This document shows positions 45,597 to 56,082 of a stretch of 64,000 nucleotides of DNA, piece by piece. The notes beneath the pieces were generated by a model. The model ran no database searches. It had not been told where the DNA came from and worked only from the letters and a program-made list of their open reading frames with translations. A program made the translations under genes and the position numbers. The number at the start of each line of letters is the position of its first letter. Position 1 is the stretch's first letter. The stretch covers positions 1,864,030-1,928,029 of the forward strand of contig NZ_KB375281.1 of NCBI RefSeq assembly GCF_000336555.1, read 5' to 3'. This DNA is from Afipia clevelandensis ATCC 49720 (GTDB taxonomy: Bacteria > Pseudomonadota > Alphaproteobacteria > Rhizobiales > Xanthobacteraceae).

Positions 45597-46562
45597 TCAG
45601 ACGTTCAAGATGCCCCGGAAATAGTCCGCCGTCCTCAAAATGCCCTCGTCGAGATCCGTCTCCGCTTCAAAGCCGAGCAACTCGCGGGCCTTGTCGATGT
45701 TCGGAATACGCAACTCGATATCAGCATAGTCCTTCCGCACGAATTTAATCTTCGATGCGGACTCAAGAACACGAGTCACGGTGTTGGCGAGACCGTAAAT
45801 CGTAATAACCGCTCTCGCATTGCCGACGTTGAATGTCTGCCCGATAGCCGCAGGATGTTCGAGTGCGAGCATCAATGCGCGCACCATGTCGTCGACATAA
45901 CACCATGCGCGGATTTGATTGCCCTGTCCGTGAATCTCGATTTCCTCCCCACGGATCGCGCGCTTGATGAACGTCGACAGCGCGCCTTCGCCTACTTGGC
46001 CAGGCCCGTATACATTGAATGGGCGGACAACCACCGCCGGCATCTTGAATTCATGAAAGTGCGCGAGCGCCATGTGCTCGCCGGCGAGCTTCGATACCGC
46101 ATAGGTCCATCGTGCTTCGCCGACCGCACCGATAACCGCCGATGACAGCTCGGTCGTCTGGAATGCCTGGCTACCGAAGATCTCGCTGGTCGAAAAACTC
46201 AATATCCGCTTCAAAGAATCGAGCTGGCGCGCAGCTTGAAAGATATTCGCGGTCCCCACGATGTTCACATCAAGTGTCGTTGTGGGACTTTTGATCACCG
46301 TATCAATTCCAGCGATCGCTGCACAGTGCACAATGCGATCCGGCTGAGCGGCAAGAACCGCCGAAGTAACAGCATGCCCGTCCCTGATGTCGCCACTCAC
46401 GACGGTCAGATTCGGATGACCCACGAGTCCTGTGGTCTGGAGGGAATCTCGCGCGAAATTATCGAAAACAACGATCTTGTTGCTATCGATCAGCTTGCTC
46501 GCGAGCGTAGCTCCGATGAATCCGGCGCCACCAGTAATGAAGATTGTTTCGTTGGAGATCAT
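45597..46562 (-). CDS. NAD-dependent nucleotide-sugar epimerase/dehydratase (extended SDR)
   Basis: Extended SDR protein of 321 residues. It has the Rossmann motif ITGGAGFIGATLASKL, the catalytic Ser/Thr region SFSTSEIFGS, catalytic YAVSK, and FNVYGPGQVGEGAL. The tract resembles NDP-sugar epimerases/dehydratases such as the WbpV/Gne-like or dTDP-glucose dehydratase-like groups; the exact reaction is not decided by sequence. It is separated by one base from the amidotransferase gene that precedes it. Confidence 0.82.
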   Translation of the reverse strand: MISNETIFITGGAGFIGATLASKLIDSNKIVVFDNFARDSLQTTGLVGHPNLTVVSGDIRDGHAVTSAVLAAQPDRIVHCAAIAGIDTVIKSPTTTLDVNIVGTANIFQAARQLDSLKRILSFSTSEIFGSQAFQTTELSSAVIGAVGEARWTYAVSKLAGEHMALAHFHEFKMPAVVVRPFNVYGPGQVGEGALSTFIKRAIRGEEIEIHGQGNQIRAWCYVDDMVRALMLALEHPAAIGQTFNVGNARAVITIYGLANTVTRVLESASKIKFVRKDYADIELRIPNIDKARELLGFEAETDLDEGILRTADYFRGILNV

Positions 46563-46563
46563 C

Positions 46564-48531
46564 TCAGTTCGTTCGGTTTGAGTTCATATTGATTGTGCTG
46601 CGAGCCTCGAATGGAGACCCGGACATACCAGTTTGAAGCGCGGCGGTGCCCGAGCGCCCTTCAAATACATCCAGCCATGTATCGAGATTCAGGAGTGACC
46701 AGACCAGCAAGCGGCGATTTTGCCTGCCCTCAACATGATCCATGACAAGTTGCTGGACGATGTTGCGATCGAGATAATTCCAAAGCCGCGCGTCGGGCCG
46801 CATCAAGGTCCGTCGAACGTAATCAATGCTTTCGCCGCGAAACCAGCTCGCGTCCGGACCGGAGAATCCCTGCTTGATCGCCTCCGTCGTATTCGGCGGA
46901 ATATGGCGACTCATCGCGGATCGGAGAATGAGCTTTCCGTCATTCGTGCGCGCGAAGTATGTCCCAGTCTTGGAGCCGGGTGTGTTCTCATCAATGCGAA
47001 CAACCTCACCGAGGTTAGCAAGTTTCATCGCCAGCGGCACGCGGCCCGCGAAATCGACAAGATCATTATCAAGAAATGGAACCCGGGCTTCGAGGCTATG
47101 CGCCATCGACACCTTGTCCTCGATCACAAGAAGTCCGTGCAGAAAGGTTTTCGCTTCAAAATAGAGTGAGTGATTGATGTAGTCCTCCGGATTGGACAAC
47201 TCTGCAGCGTGATTGTCGAAAACACTCCGAAATATCTCGAGCGTATCGAGACGAGAAGCGGCTGGACCGAGCGGCCCGAAAATGTTCGGCACAGCCTCTC
47301 CGGGAAGAAGGCGCTGCCAGAAACCATAATAGCGGTTCACGTAATCATCGAAACTGGTCGAAGCAGCCGTTCTATAATAGCGCCACGGATAACCTGCGAA
47401 GAGTTCGTCCCCCCCTGCGCCGGACAGAACGACCTTCCCGAACCGGCTTGCAAGCTTCGCTGCATAAAAATTCGGATAGCACTGGCCGACACGCGGCTCC
47501 TCGATATGCCAAACGAGCGAGCGCATGCAGCGCTCCATATCGCCGGCCTTGAGAACCATTTCGTAGTGTTCTGTTCCAAAAAGATAAGACATGCGCTCGG
47601 CAGCGCGGCGCTCATCACTGGCCATTTCGAGGCCCGACGCGGAGGAAAGGTCGAAACCCACAGTGAATGTATGCAGCATGGGGCTTTGCCGCGCAGCAAT
47701 CGCTGTAATCGATCCGGAATCCATGCCGCCGGAGAGATATGAACCGACCGGGACATCGCTGACGAGTTGGCGGCCCACAGCCTGTTGAAACAGAAAATCG
47801 ACTTTGTCTTCCGCCGCCGCCCTGTCCGTAACCGAGCCATCGTCCTCGAACCGGAAGTCCCAATAGCGTTGCGGCTCCGGGAGCCGCTTCGCACTCGCAT
47901 CGATCGAAAGAAACGTGCCTGCGGGCAATATGCTCACGCCTTTGAAAAGCGTCCGATCGGTCAAGAAATTCTGAAAGGTCATGTATTCCACAAGACCGTC
48001 GGGATCGATGGTCGCGCGGAACTCGGGAGCCGCCAGAAATGCCTTGATCTCAGACGCGAACAGCAGGGTACGGCCATTCGTCCAGACATACAGCGGCTTC
48101 ACGCCGAACCGGTCGCGCGCCAGAAGCAACCGCTTGCGGCGGCGGTCCCATAGCGCAAAAGCGAACATACCGTTGAATTTCTCGATCGCCCCTTCGCCCC
48201 ATTGACGGATTGCGGCAAGCGCGACTTCGGTGTCCGAACGTGATCGAAACTGATGCCCCAACGCCTCAAGATCAACGCGAAGATCAAGGAAATTGTAAAT
48301 CTCGCCGTTGTAACTGATCACCAACCCGCCATCGGTTGAGGCCATCGGCTGATGCCCCGCGGGAGTGAGGTCAATAATCGCCAAACGTCGGTGACCGAGA
48401 CCCAGAGGCCCATCCGTGAATGCCCCCTCACCATCGGGACCACGATGAGCGATCGCATCGGTCATTGCACGCAAGACGACCGGCGAAGCCGGCGCACCGT
48501 CAAGATGAAAAATACCTGCGATCCCGCACAT
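46564..48531 (-). CDS. asparagine synthase-like amidotransferase, copy 3
   Basis: AsnB-family enzyme of 655 residues. MCGIAGIFH provides nucleophile Cys2; YNGEIYN, GMFAFALWD and the ATP-binding LSGGMDSG (266-273) follow. It is closest in appearance to common exosortase- and EPS-associated AsnB proteins. The C-terminal tail of about 30 residues is extended and polar. In a cluster that makes an N-acetylated uronic acid, amidation of the carboxylate is the likely job; with two sister copies, up to three different carboxylates could be treated. Confidence 0.87.
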   Translation of the reverse strand: MCGIAGIFHLDGAPASPVVLRAMTDAIAHRGPDGEGAFTDGPLGLGHRRLAIIDLTPAGHQPMASTDGGLVISYNGEIYNFLDLRVDLEALGHQFRSRSDTEVALAAIRQWGEGAIEKFNGMFAFALWDRRRKRLLLARDRFGVKPLYVWTNGRTLLFASEIKAFLAAPEFRATIDPDGLVEYMTFQNFLTDRTLFKGVSILPAGTFLSIDASAKRLPEPQRYWDFRFEDDGSVTDRAAAEDKVDFLFQQAVGRQLVSDVPVGSYLSGGMDSGSITAIAARQSPMLHTFTVGFDLSSASGLEMASDERRAAERMSYLFGTEHYEMVLKAGDMERCMRSLVWHIEEPRVGQCYPNFYAAKLASRFGKVVLSGAGGDELFAGYPWRYYRTAASTSFDDYVNRYYGFWQRLLPGEAVPNIFGPLGPAASRLDTLEIFRSVFDNHAAELSNPEDYINHSLYFEAKTFLHGLLVIEDKVSMAHSLEARVPFLDNDLVDFAGRVPLAMKLANLGEVVRIDENTPGSKTGTYFARTNDGKLILRSAMSRHIPPNTTEAIKQGFSGPDASWFRGESIDYVRRTLMRPDARLWNYLDRNIVQQLVMDHVEGRQNRRLLVWSLLNLDTWLDVFEGRSGTAALQTGMSGSPFEARSTINMNSNRTN

Positions 48532-48582
48532 CTTATGCGTCTGTCACCGACAGATCACGAATGGAAGCGCCATGCGAAAAAG

Positions 48583-49608
48583 TCACGAACGTCTCGCGAT
48601 AACGGTGATACCGGCTTCTTCAATACGCTCATGCTCAATCACAAGCCCGAGGCTCGCGCACCAGTCGCGCACATCCTCAGGCGTTTGCCGATGAGCATTG
48701 CGAGGCGCATACCAATCGAAGTTGATATGGTTCATTTCCTCAAGCGTCATCTGCGGCTGGTGAAATGCCTTGAACACATGCCAGTAGAACAGGCGCTGGA
48801 TATCGATCTTCCCCGCAGGAATACCGAGCAGTTCGATATGTTCCGGCACTTCGACCGTTAGTCCCAGATCGCCGAGAACCTTGCCGAGCTTGGTCAAAGG
48901 CATCACGGCATCCCACCCGTTTTGGGGTGACATCGCCTGTAAACGTTCACGGATGTAATCGTCGGTAAATTCCCGGATAGGTCCCTTCCTGCGATACACA
49001 TAAAATAGCATGCGACCGCCAACTTTTAGATGCCTGACGACTGCTGCCAGCGCCGCGCGGGTATCATCCGTATGATGAAGCACTCCTTCGGAGAAAATCA
49101 GATCGACGCTCTGCTCCGCAAGCGGAAGCTGCAACAAATCTGCTTGCACGAACTCGCCGGGCAAGCCGCGCTCGTGAAAGCGCTGCTTTGCGACATCAAC
49201 CGCATCGGAAACATCGACGCCGACATAACGAAGACGATCCAGCACAGGCTCGAACAAGGCAAGCCCTGAGAGCGCGGCTCCGCAACCCGCGTCGAGAACA
49301 ATAGGATGCTTACCGGACTGAAACAACCATTCGGCATTGGTCACGTCGCCGTACTTTTCGATGAGCCAGCTTCGCATATTATCGGCAAGTCTGCCTTCAA
49401 AGGTATCGCGCTTGGCCCATTTAAATCCGAAGGCCTCGCGCGTTTGCCCCTGCGCTTCGGACACGAATTCCCGGGCCCTCGGAATTCCCCGAACCATGGT
49501 CAGATTGCGGCCATGGGCAACGAAGCTTTCACCTTCGCTGGACGCCCAACAGATCGTTGAACCAAGAGGTAGCCATCTCAGCGCGCCTTGTCGATGCGCT
49601 TGATGCAA
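48583..49608 (-). CDS. class I SAM methyltransferase, start unclear or frameshifted
   Basis: Methyltransferase of about 300-341 residues with VLDAGCGAALSGLALFE as the SAM site, VGVDVSDAVDVA, and LHHTDDTRAALA. The N-terminal part GESFVAHGRNLTMVRGIPR is the end of a Trm112-like lead segment usual in such proteins. The open frame begins at 49608 inside the aminotransferase gene. The expected coupled start, ATG at 49576, three bases after the aminotransferase stop and with AAGG upstream, reads only 15 codons before a stop; removing one base at the GGG of 49547-49545 would join it smoothly to the conserved frame. An ATG at 49497 is a third option. Either a frameshift or a shortened N terminus is present. 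Confidence 0.72.
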   Translation of the reverse strand: MHQAHRQGALRWLPLGSTICWASSEGESFVAHGRNLTMVRGIPRAREFVSEAQGQTREAFGFKWAKRDTFEGRLADNMRSWLIEKYGDVTNAEWLFQSGKHPIVLDAGCGAALSGLALFEPVLDRLRYVGVDVSDAVDVAKQRFHERGLPGEFVQADLLQLPLAEQSVDLIFSEGVLHHTDDTRAALAAVVRHLKVGGRMLFYVYRRKGPIREFTDDYIRERLQAMSPQNGWDAVMPLTKLGKVLGDLGLTVEVPEHIELLGIPAGKIDIQRLFYWHVFKAFHQPQMTLEEMNHINFDWYAPRNAHRQTPEDVRDWCASLGLVIEHERIEEAGITVIARRS

Positions 49609-50762
49609 TCGACGACATACTTGTAGTCGTCCTCGTTCATGCGATTATGAAGCGGAATTGCCATCGTGTTGCGCTCGCAATCACGAGCGGCCGGGAAGTC
49701 ATCGTCGCGACATCCAAAAGTCTTTTGGTAATAGCCAAGCATATGAATGGCATGAGTGCCGGGTCGCGTCGCAACGCCCATCTCATGGAGCCAGGCCATG
49801 ATCTCGTTTCGCGGCAGCGGCGAACGAGCCGGATCGACCGTGGTAACGTACGCCTGCCATGCGTGGCGCCCGTCATTGGGCGCGACGGGATGGCGCAACC
49901 AGTCAATATCCGAAAGCTGCTCCCTGTAATATCGCGCCCATACATCGCGCTCGTCGATAAACGAATCGAGCTTGGCCAACTGGACAAGCCCTATGGCGGC
50001 TTGCACGTCCGTCATCCGATAATTGAAGCCGAGTTCATCGAACGCCGGCAGCAAATAAGGCTGAGCACCCAGATGGCGCTGCTCTTCAGAGATAGATGCA
50101 CCGTGATTACGCAAAATCTGTGCGCGTACGGCGAGATTGTTATCGCTCATTGTCAGCATCCCACCCTCGCCTGTCGTGATCGACTTGCGTGGATGGAAGG
50201 AGAAGCAACCCGCCACCCCCAGCGTGCCGGCAGGGCGTCCTTTATAGTGCGCACCGGCAGCACAGGCCGCATCTTCGAAGATAACAACATGAGGCGGCAA
50301 CGCGGAACGAAGACTATCGATGTCCGCACACAGCCCGAACAAGTGAACCGGGATCACGGCTTTGGTGCGCGCGGTCACCTTCGCACCGGCCGATTTGGGA
50401 TCGATATTGTATGTGACCGGATCCACGTCACAAATAACGGGGGTCGCTCCACAATAGAGAACTGAATTGGCGGTAGCGACCCATGTAAACGCAGGAACAA
50501 TGACTTCATCGCCCGGCCCGATACCAAATGCCACCAGCGCAAGATGCAGCGCAGTGGTGCAACTCGTTGTCGCCAACGCATGGGGAACTTCATGACGCTC
50601 GGCAAAGGCTTTTTCAAACGCTGCAACACGCGGCCCCTGCGTCAGCCAGCCGCTTTGTAACGGCTCACGAACGGCAAGCCATTCTTCTTCCCCCGTCGAG
50701 GGTAATGCGATCTGAACTACGCGCTTCGGAGCTTCGGTCATTCTTTCCGTGATCTTGTTCAT
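49578..50762 (-). CDS. DegT/DnrJ-family sugar aminotransferase (PseC/perosamine-synthase-like)
   Basis: PLP-dependent aminotransferase of 394 residues. It has LPSTGEEEWLAVREPLQSGW, SCTTALHLALVAFGIGPGDEV, FEDAACAAGAHYKG and the PLP Lys in SFHPRKSITTGEGGM. This pattern matches enzymes that aminate 4-keto sugars, rather than WbpE-type 3-keto sugar enzymes, so the WbpM/CapD-type dehydratase at 58.6 kb could feed it; it might alternatively fill the WbpE step. It lies 27 bases after the SDR gene upstream. The product would be a 4-amino (or 3-amino) sugar that an acyltransferase could modify. Confidence 0.83.
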   Translation of the reverse strand: MNKITERMTEAPKRVVQIALPSTGEEEWLAVREPLQSGWLTQGPRVAAFEKAFAERHEVPHALATTSCTTALHLALVAFGIGPGDEVIVPAFTWVATANSVLYCGATPVICDVDPVTYNIDPKSAGAKVTARTKAVIPVHLFGLCADIDSLRSALPPHVVIFEDAACAAGAHYKGRPAGTLGVAGCFSFHPRKSITTGEGGMLTMSDNNLAVRAQILRNHGASISEEQRHLGAQPYLLPAFDELGFNYRMTDVQAAIGLVQLAKLDSFIDERDVWARYYREQLSDIDWLRHPVAPNDGRHAWQAYVTTVDPARSPLPRNEIMAWLHEMGVATRPGTHAIHMLGYYQKTFGCRDDDFPAARDCERNTMAIPLHNRMNEDDYKYVVDCIKRIDKAR

Positions 50763-50789
50763 TGAGCCTGCTTTCCGGCCTTCCAGATA

Positions 50790-51788
50790 TCAGCCACGCG
50801 CGGCGATGCTTCTGCGGCTTTCAACTTCGGAAATGTGATTGCTGCGCCAGGTGATCAGACGGCTCAGCCCCTCGCGCAGATCGACACCGGCGGTAAAACC
50901 AATTTCCTCGGAAGCCTTGCGCGGATCGCCGATGCGATTCCGGACCAGCGTTGCCTGACTTCGCGGCGCATAGTTGATCGGAAGGTTGCAGCCAGTCAAA
51001 TTGAGCAACATTTCAGCGACCTCCTTTAGTGAAGTTCGCTTTCCGGTTCCGACATTATAGAATTGATCGGTCGCGGTCGCTGCCATGCCGCAAATATTGG
51101 CGCGGGCACAGTCTTCAACGGCCACGAAATCGAACGCCTCAGAGCCGTCTCCAAAAATCGTCGGCCCTTCGCCACGATCGATCGCATCCAGCATCTTCAT
51201 GATGACGGCGATGTAAGCTCCACGATAGTCCTGCCGCGGACCATACACATTCATGTAGCGCAGACCGACATAGTCGAGGCCGTAGCGATGATGATACGCC
51301 CGCGCCATGGCTTCGCCGCAAATCTTCGTGGCACCATAGAAATTCTTGTTGTTGAAGGGATGATCTTCATCCATCGGCTCAACCAAGGCATCGCCATAGA
51401 CAGACGCCGAGGACGACCACACCAATCGCTTCACGCCTTCAGCAACGCAAGCATCAAGAACATTGAAGGTGCCTCGCACATTTGTCTCAAAGGCCGAGCG
51501 AGGAAATTCATGACACTGCAACAGCCAGAGAGCAGCAAAGTGAAAAACCCCATCGGCTCCTTTCAGCGCCGACTGGAGAATATCGCTCTGTAGAATATCG
51601 CCGCCAACGTCGTAGATTTTGACGCGCGGATCCCGAATCGCTCCTGCGAGATTTTGCTGAGTTCCCCGCACAAAATTATCGTAAATCAGGATCTCCCGAA
51701 CGTCCTGCGCAGTGAGCTGATCCACCGTGTGCGATCCAATCAGGCCCGCCCCGCCGATCACAACCACCTTCTTACCGCGAATATCCAC
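50790..51788 (-). CDS. NAD-dependent nucleotide-sugar epimerase (UDP-glucose 4-epimerase-like)
   Basis: Extended SDR protein of 332 residues. The open frame runs to 51884 into the wbpD gene, but GTG at 51788 is preceded by GGAG eight bases earlier and gives the normal family start (VDIRGKKVVVIGGAG), so I choose that GTG. Motifs are GGAGLIGSHTVDQL, WSSSASVYGDAL, catalytic YGATK and the substrate region YMNVYGPRQDYRG. It probably epimerises a UDP-hexose or UDP-uronic acid of the cluster. It sits 16 bases after wbpD. Confidence 0.83.
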   Translation of the reverse strand: MDIRGKKVVVIGGAGLIGSHTVDQLTAQDVREILIYDNFVRGTQQNLAGAIRDPRVKIYDVGGDILQSDILQSALKGADGVFHFAALWLLQCHEFPRSAFETNVRGTFNVLDACVAEGVKRLVWSSSASVYGDALVEPMDEDHPFNNKNFYGATKICGEAMARAYHHRYGLDYVGLRYMNVYGPRQDYRGAYIAVIMKMLDAIDRGEGPTIFGDGSEAFDFVAVEDCARANICGMAATATDQFYNVGTGKRTSLKEVAEMLLNLTGCNLPINYAPRSQATLVRNRIGDPRKASEEIGFTAGVDLREGLSRLITWRSNHISEVESRRSIAARG

Positions 51789-51804
51789 TTCTGGTCTCCA
51801 AGCC

Positions 51805-53459
<1,655 letters not shown>

Positions 53460-53975
53460 TCAGGCCGCAGCGATCGCTTCCGCGTCGAGCGACACGCGAA
53501 CCTTTCGACCCAGAAAGTCGAGCAGAACCGCGACGCGATTGCGATCGTTTAGTCCGTCAAAAAGTCCAAAACTGTCGGCGAAGGCACCAGCAAGCACGCG
53601 CACCTTCTCGCCCAGCGAAAGCCGCGGGCCATGTTCGACCTTGATAAAACCACGGTCGTCTTCCCGCGATTTCAGCAACATGAGCACGTCTTGTGCAACA
53701 GGTGCGGGATCCTGACCGTTGGCGACCAGATAACATACGCCGAGCGTCGAGTGGATCGATCGCCATCGCTGTGTCGCCATATTGATCCGGACGAACACAT
53801 ACCTCGGAAACAGAGGCGCAGCGACCCACTCGATCTTCCGCGCGTGACTACGACGCTTTAGATAATGAGGCAGATAAACCTCAAACCCCTGCTGCGCGAG
53901 ATTACGTGCAGCCTTCGCTTCACTATTGACTTGGGTGTGCACGACGTACCATCCGTCGTCCGGTTGTCCGTTCAT
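53460..53975 (-). CDS. specialised NusG paralogue (RfaH/UpxY/LoaP-like antiterminator)
   Basis: Transcription elongation factor of 171 residues. The NGN domain (about 9-110) has WYVVHTQVNSEAKAARNL and LFPRYVFVRI, and the KOW domain (about 119-165) has LGEKVRVLAGAFADSFGLFD. Housekeeping NusG differs at the N terminus and has secE-rplK neighbours; here the neighbours are an EPS-type regulator and glycan genes. It should load RNA polymerase at the leader and let it read the 26-kb run. The start at 53975 overlaps the regulator stop by four bases. The ops-like site 75 bases beyond its stop is a likely recruitment signal. Confidence 0.88.
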   Translation of the reverse strand: MNGQPDDGWYVVHTQVNSEAKAARNLAQQGFEVYLPHYLKRRSHARKIEWVAAPLFPRYVFVRINMATQRWRSIHSTLGVCYLVANGQDPAPVAQDVLMLLKSREDDRGFIKVEHGPRLSLGEKVRVLAGAFADSFGLFDGLNDRNRVAVLLDFLGRKVRVSLDAEAIAAA

Positions 53976-54616
53976 GGCGCATTTCCCCGACGGACAGCCG
54001 CATCCAGGCCGAGCAGCTTCGGAGCAAGGACCCTTGAAGGACCATAGATTCGGACAGCCTCGTCGAAAGCGCCACGGGCATTGCCAACGTCAGTAATGAC
54101 AACGGCATCAAACGGCGAAGTTACGGCGGCGTAAGACGGGACCACCGGATTACCTACAAGCGGGTCCTGAGTGGCATCCTTGTCAACCACAGCAACAATG
54201 GATACCCCGCTTTCGACTGCGGAGAGCAAAGCAATCTCCGCCAAATCCGACTTGCCTGAAAGAACAAGATTCCGGAAATCACGCGACTTCGCGACTTCGA
54301 ATACTTCGAGGCAGTTCGCCTTTGCCTCCCTGAAGAAAGAAAAGGATGAAGACAGATATTCGACCGTCAGGCGCGACTTCTCGGTAAAGCCGTGCGGCGT
54401 GAGATAGTACGCGTAGCGGCGCGCGGGAGCCTGACCGACCTTCACTAGCCCCTTTCGCACGCAACGCTTCAGGTAAGCATTCACAAGACCGAGCGCGATG
54501 CCAAGCTCAGCAGCGAGATACCGCTGCGATCTCGCTCCATCGTTTTCGACGGAATTCAGAAGCCCGAGAACAATCCGGTCTTCATCGCCTTGGTCGGTTT
54601 GAGCGGAGCGCATCAT
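53972..54616 (-). CDS. MarR-type EPS-associated regulator with C-terminal Rossmann-like domain
   Basis: Putative transcription regulator of 214 residues. Residues about 12-90 form a winged helix closely resembling the EPS-associated MarR family, with SQRYLAAELGIALGLVNAYL as the HTH and RYAYYLTPHGFTEKSRLTV as the wing and last helix. Residues about 113-200 look Rossmann-like, with LVLSGKSDLAEIALLSAVES, VSIVAVVDKDA and FDAVVITDV as alternating strands, similar to PglD/CoA-binding nucleotide-sensing domains. The usual family is only about 105 residues, so the extension is unusual. It is the first gene of the run, overlaps the NusG paralogue by four bases and has two palindromes upstream. A ligand such as a nucleotide sugar is possible but unproven. 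Confidence 0.78.
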   Translation of the reverse strand: MMRSAQTDQGDEDRIVLGLLNSVENDGARSQRYLAAELGIALGLVNAYLKRCVRKGLVKVGQAPARRYAYYLTPHGFTEKSRLTVEYLSSSFSFFREAKANCLEVFEVAKSRDFRNLVLSGKSDLAEIALLSAVESGVSIVAVVDKDATQDPLVGNPVVPSYAAVTSPFDAVVITDVGNARGAFDEAVRIYGPSRVLAPKLLGLDAAVRRGNAP

Positions 54617-54655
54617 GTCGTGCTTTGCCGATCGTATGGATGCTCGCTTCTACCT

Positions 54656-54699
54656 TGTTCACGGAGTGAACGTCAAGCTCAATGTTCACCTTATGAACA
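54656..54699. promoter_or_regulatory. two operator-like palindromes upstream of regulator
   Basis: TGTTCAC-GGA-GTGAACG (54656-54672) and TGTTCAC-CTT-ATGAACA (54683-54699) share the pattern TGTTCACNNNRTGAACR, with centres 27 bases apart, 40-80 bases before the regulator start. They are good candidates for autoregulatory binding sites of the MarR-type regulator and could also affect the divergent gene at 54911. Confidence 0.6.
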
Positions 54700-54743
54700 C
54701 AATAAGATACTGAATTAAAACGATAATTCGCAACACATGAGAC

Positions 54744-54769
54744 CTCTCTGGTTTATCCCTAACAGAGAG
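54744..54769. repeat. inverted repeat in divergent intergenic region
   Basis: CTCTCTG (54744-54750) and CAGAGAG (54763-54769) form a perfect 7-bp inverted repeat around 12 bases (GTTTATCCCTAA). It lies in the 294-base gap between the divergent regulator and GT4 genes. It may be a leader hairpin for the plus-strand gene or a second binding site. The gap also holds GGAGT-TGC-ACTCC further right, and no gene. Confidence 0.45.
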
Positions 54770-54910
54770 CGGCACTTAAAATACCACTTGGTGGGCATCC
54801 GAGTTTGCACAAGGCAACACGCACGGAGTTGCACTCCAACAGCTTTGTGTTTTCTCGGCTTCACTAATACAAGTCAGCAGCAATCATCATCCGGCTGTTG
54901 AAGTCACCGC

Positions 54911-56038
54911 GTGAAACAAAAACTCCTTTACGTCGTCACCGAGGACAAGGCCTTCCTGTCTCACCGACTTCCCATGGCCCGTGCGGCGCGCGATGCCGGG
55001 TTTGACGTTCATATCGCAACGTCCGTGGGCTCGCATGCGGAAGCGATCCGCGCCGAAGGTTTTACGATCCATCCCATGCCGCTGCGGCGAGGTGGCTTGT
55101 CTCCTTTGGGCAGCATCTCGACCATCAGAGCACTTCGCAAGATCAAGCGTGAGCTGTCTCCTGCCATCGTCCATCACGTCGGCATGCAGATTTGCGTACT
55201 CGGCGGGGTCTCTTCGCTGGGAATGACGACACCGCAGATCAATGCGATGACAGGCCTTGGCTACGCGTTTACCTCGACGACCGCCCGAGCGCTCACCCTG
55301 CGCGTCGTTATCGCGATCGCGTTGCGATTCCTGCTCAATCGGGATCACGCAGTCTTTCTTGTTCAAAATCCTGACGATCGGGCCGCTCTCGAAACGATCG
55401 GCATCGATCCCCAAAGGCTGGTTCGCATCCCCGGATCTGGTGTCGACACCGATAAGCTGATCCCGCTTCCAGAACCCGATGGTCCGATCACTGTTGGATT
55501 TGCCGGGCGGCTGCTGACCAGCAAAGGCATTCGCGCCCTCGTGAGCGCCCACAGAATTCTGCGTGCGCGCGGCACGGATATTCGGCTGCGCATCGCCGGA
55601 GACCCGGATCTGGCCAATCCGGATTCCGTGACGCTCGAGGAAGCCCGGCAGTGGAACAACGAGCCTGGCATTACCTGGCTTGGACATGTGGCGGACATCA
55701 CAACGCTGTGGCGTGACTGCCATATCGCCGCGCTCCCTTCTCATAGGGAAGGCTTGCCAAAGAGTCTCCTGGAAGCCGCCGCATGCGGCCGCCCGCTTGT
55801 TGCGACCGATGCCCCCGGCTGCCGTGAGATTGTCATACCTGATCAAACCGGCCTGCTGGTTCCCATCGAAAATGCTTCAGCTCTTGCCGGCGCTATTGGC
55901 GAACTGGCTTCCTCGCGCGAATTAAGAACCCGATATGGTGCGGGTGCCCGGCAGCTTGTAGTCGAGACAATGTCCGCTCAAGCTATCGGCGCTGCGACTG
56001 TCGACCTTTACAGAGAACAGATCGAACGCGCGCGCTGA
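54911..56038 (+). CDS. glycosyltransferase family 4 (PglA-like)
   Basis: GT-B glycosyltransferase of 375 residues, starting at a GTG codon (54911). The N-terminal VVTEDKAFLSHRLPMARAA and MTGLGYAFTSTTARAL resemble PglA/WbpY-group enzymes that add the second sugar to an undecaprenyl-linked HexNAc. The donor half has VGFAGRLLTSKGIRALV and the E-x7-E region HREGLPKSLLEAAACGRPLVA. It is divergent from the regulator operon and near the WbpL-like initiating transferase, which fits a role early in repeat-unit assembly. Confidence 0.86.
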   Translation: MKQKLLYVVTEDKAFLSHRLPMARAARDAGFDVHIATSVGSHAEAIRAEGFTIHPMPLRRGGLSPLGSISTIRALRKIKRELSPAIVHHVGMQICVLGGVSSLGMTTPQINAMTGLGYAFTSTTARALTLRVVIAIALRFLLNRDHAVFLVQNPDDRAALETIGIDPQRLVRIPGSGVDTDKLIPLPEPDGPITVGFAGRLLTSKGIRALVSAHRILRARGTDIRLRIAGDPDLANPDSVTLEEARQWNNEPGITWLGHVADITTLWRDCHIAALPSHREGLPKSLLEAAACGRPLVATDAPGCREIVIPDQTGLLVPIENASALAGAIGELASSRELRTRYGAGARQLVVETMSAQAIGAATVDLYREQIERAR

Positions 56039-56082
56039 TCTGCCCTGTTACGCTTTCATTCACGTCAGATTTTCAGATCGCG

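Noticed and set aside
54887-55846. 319-codon open frame on the minus strand
   Set aside because: Antisense to the GT4 gene at 54911; composition is that of a shadow frame.
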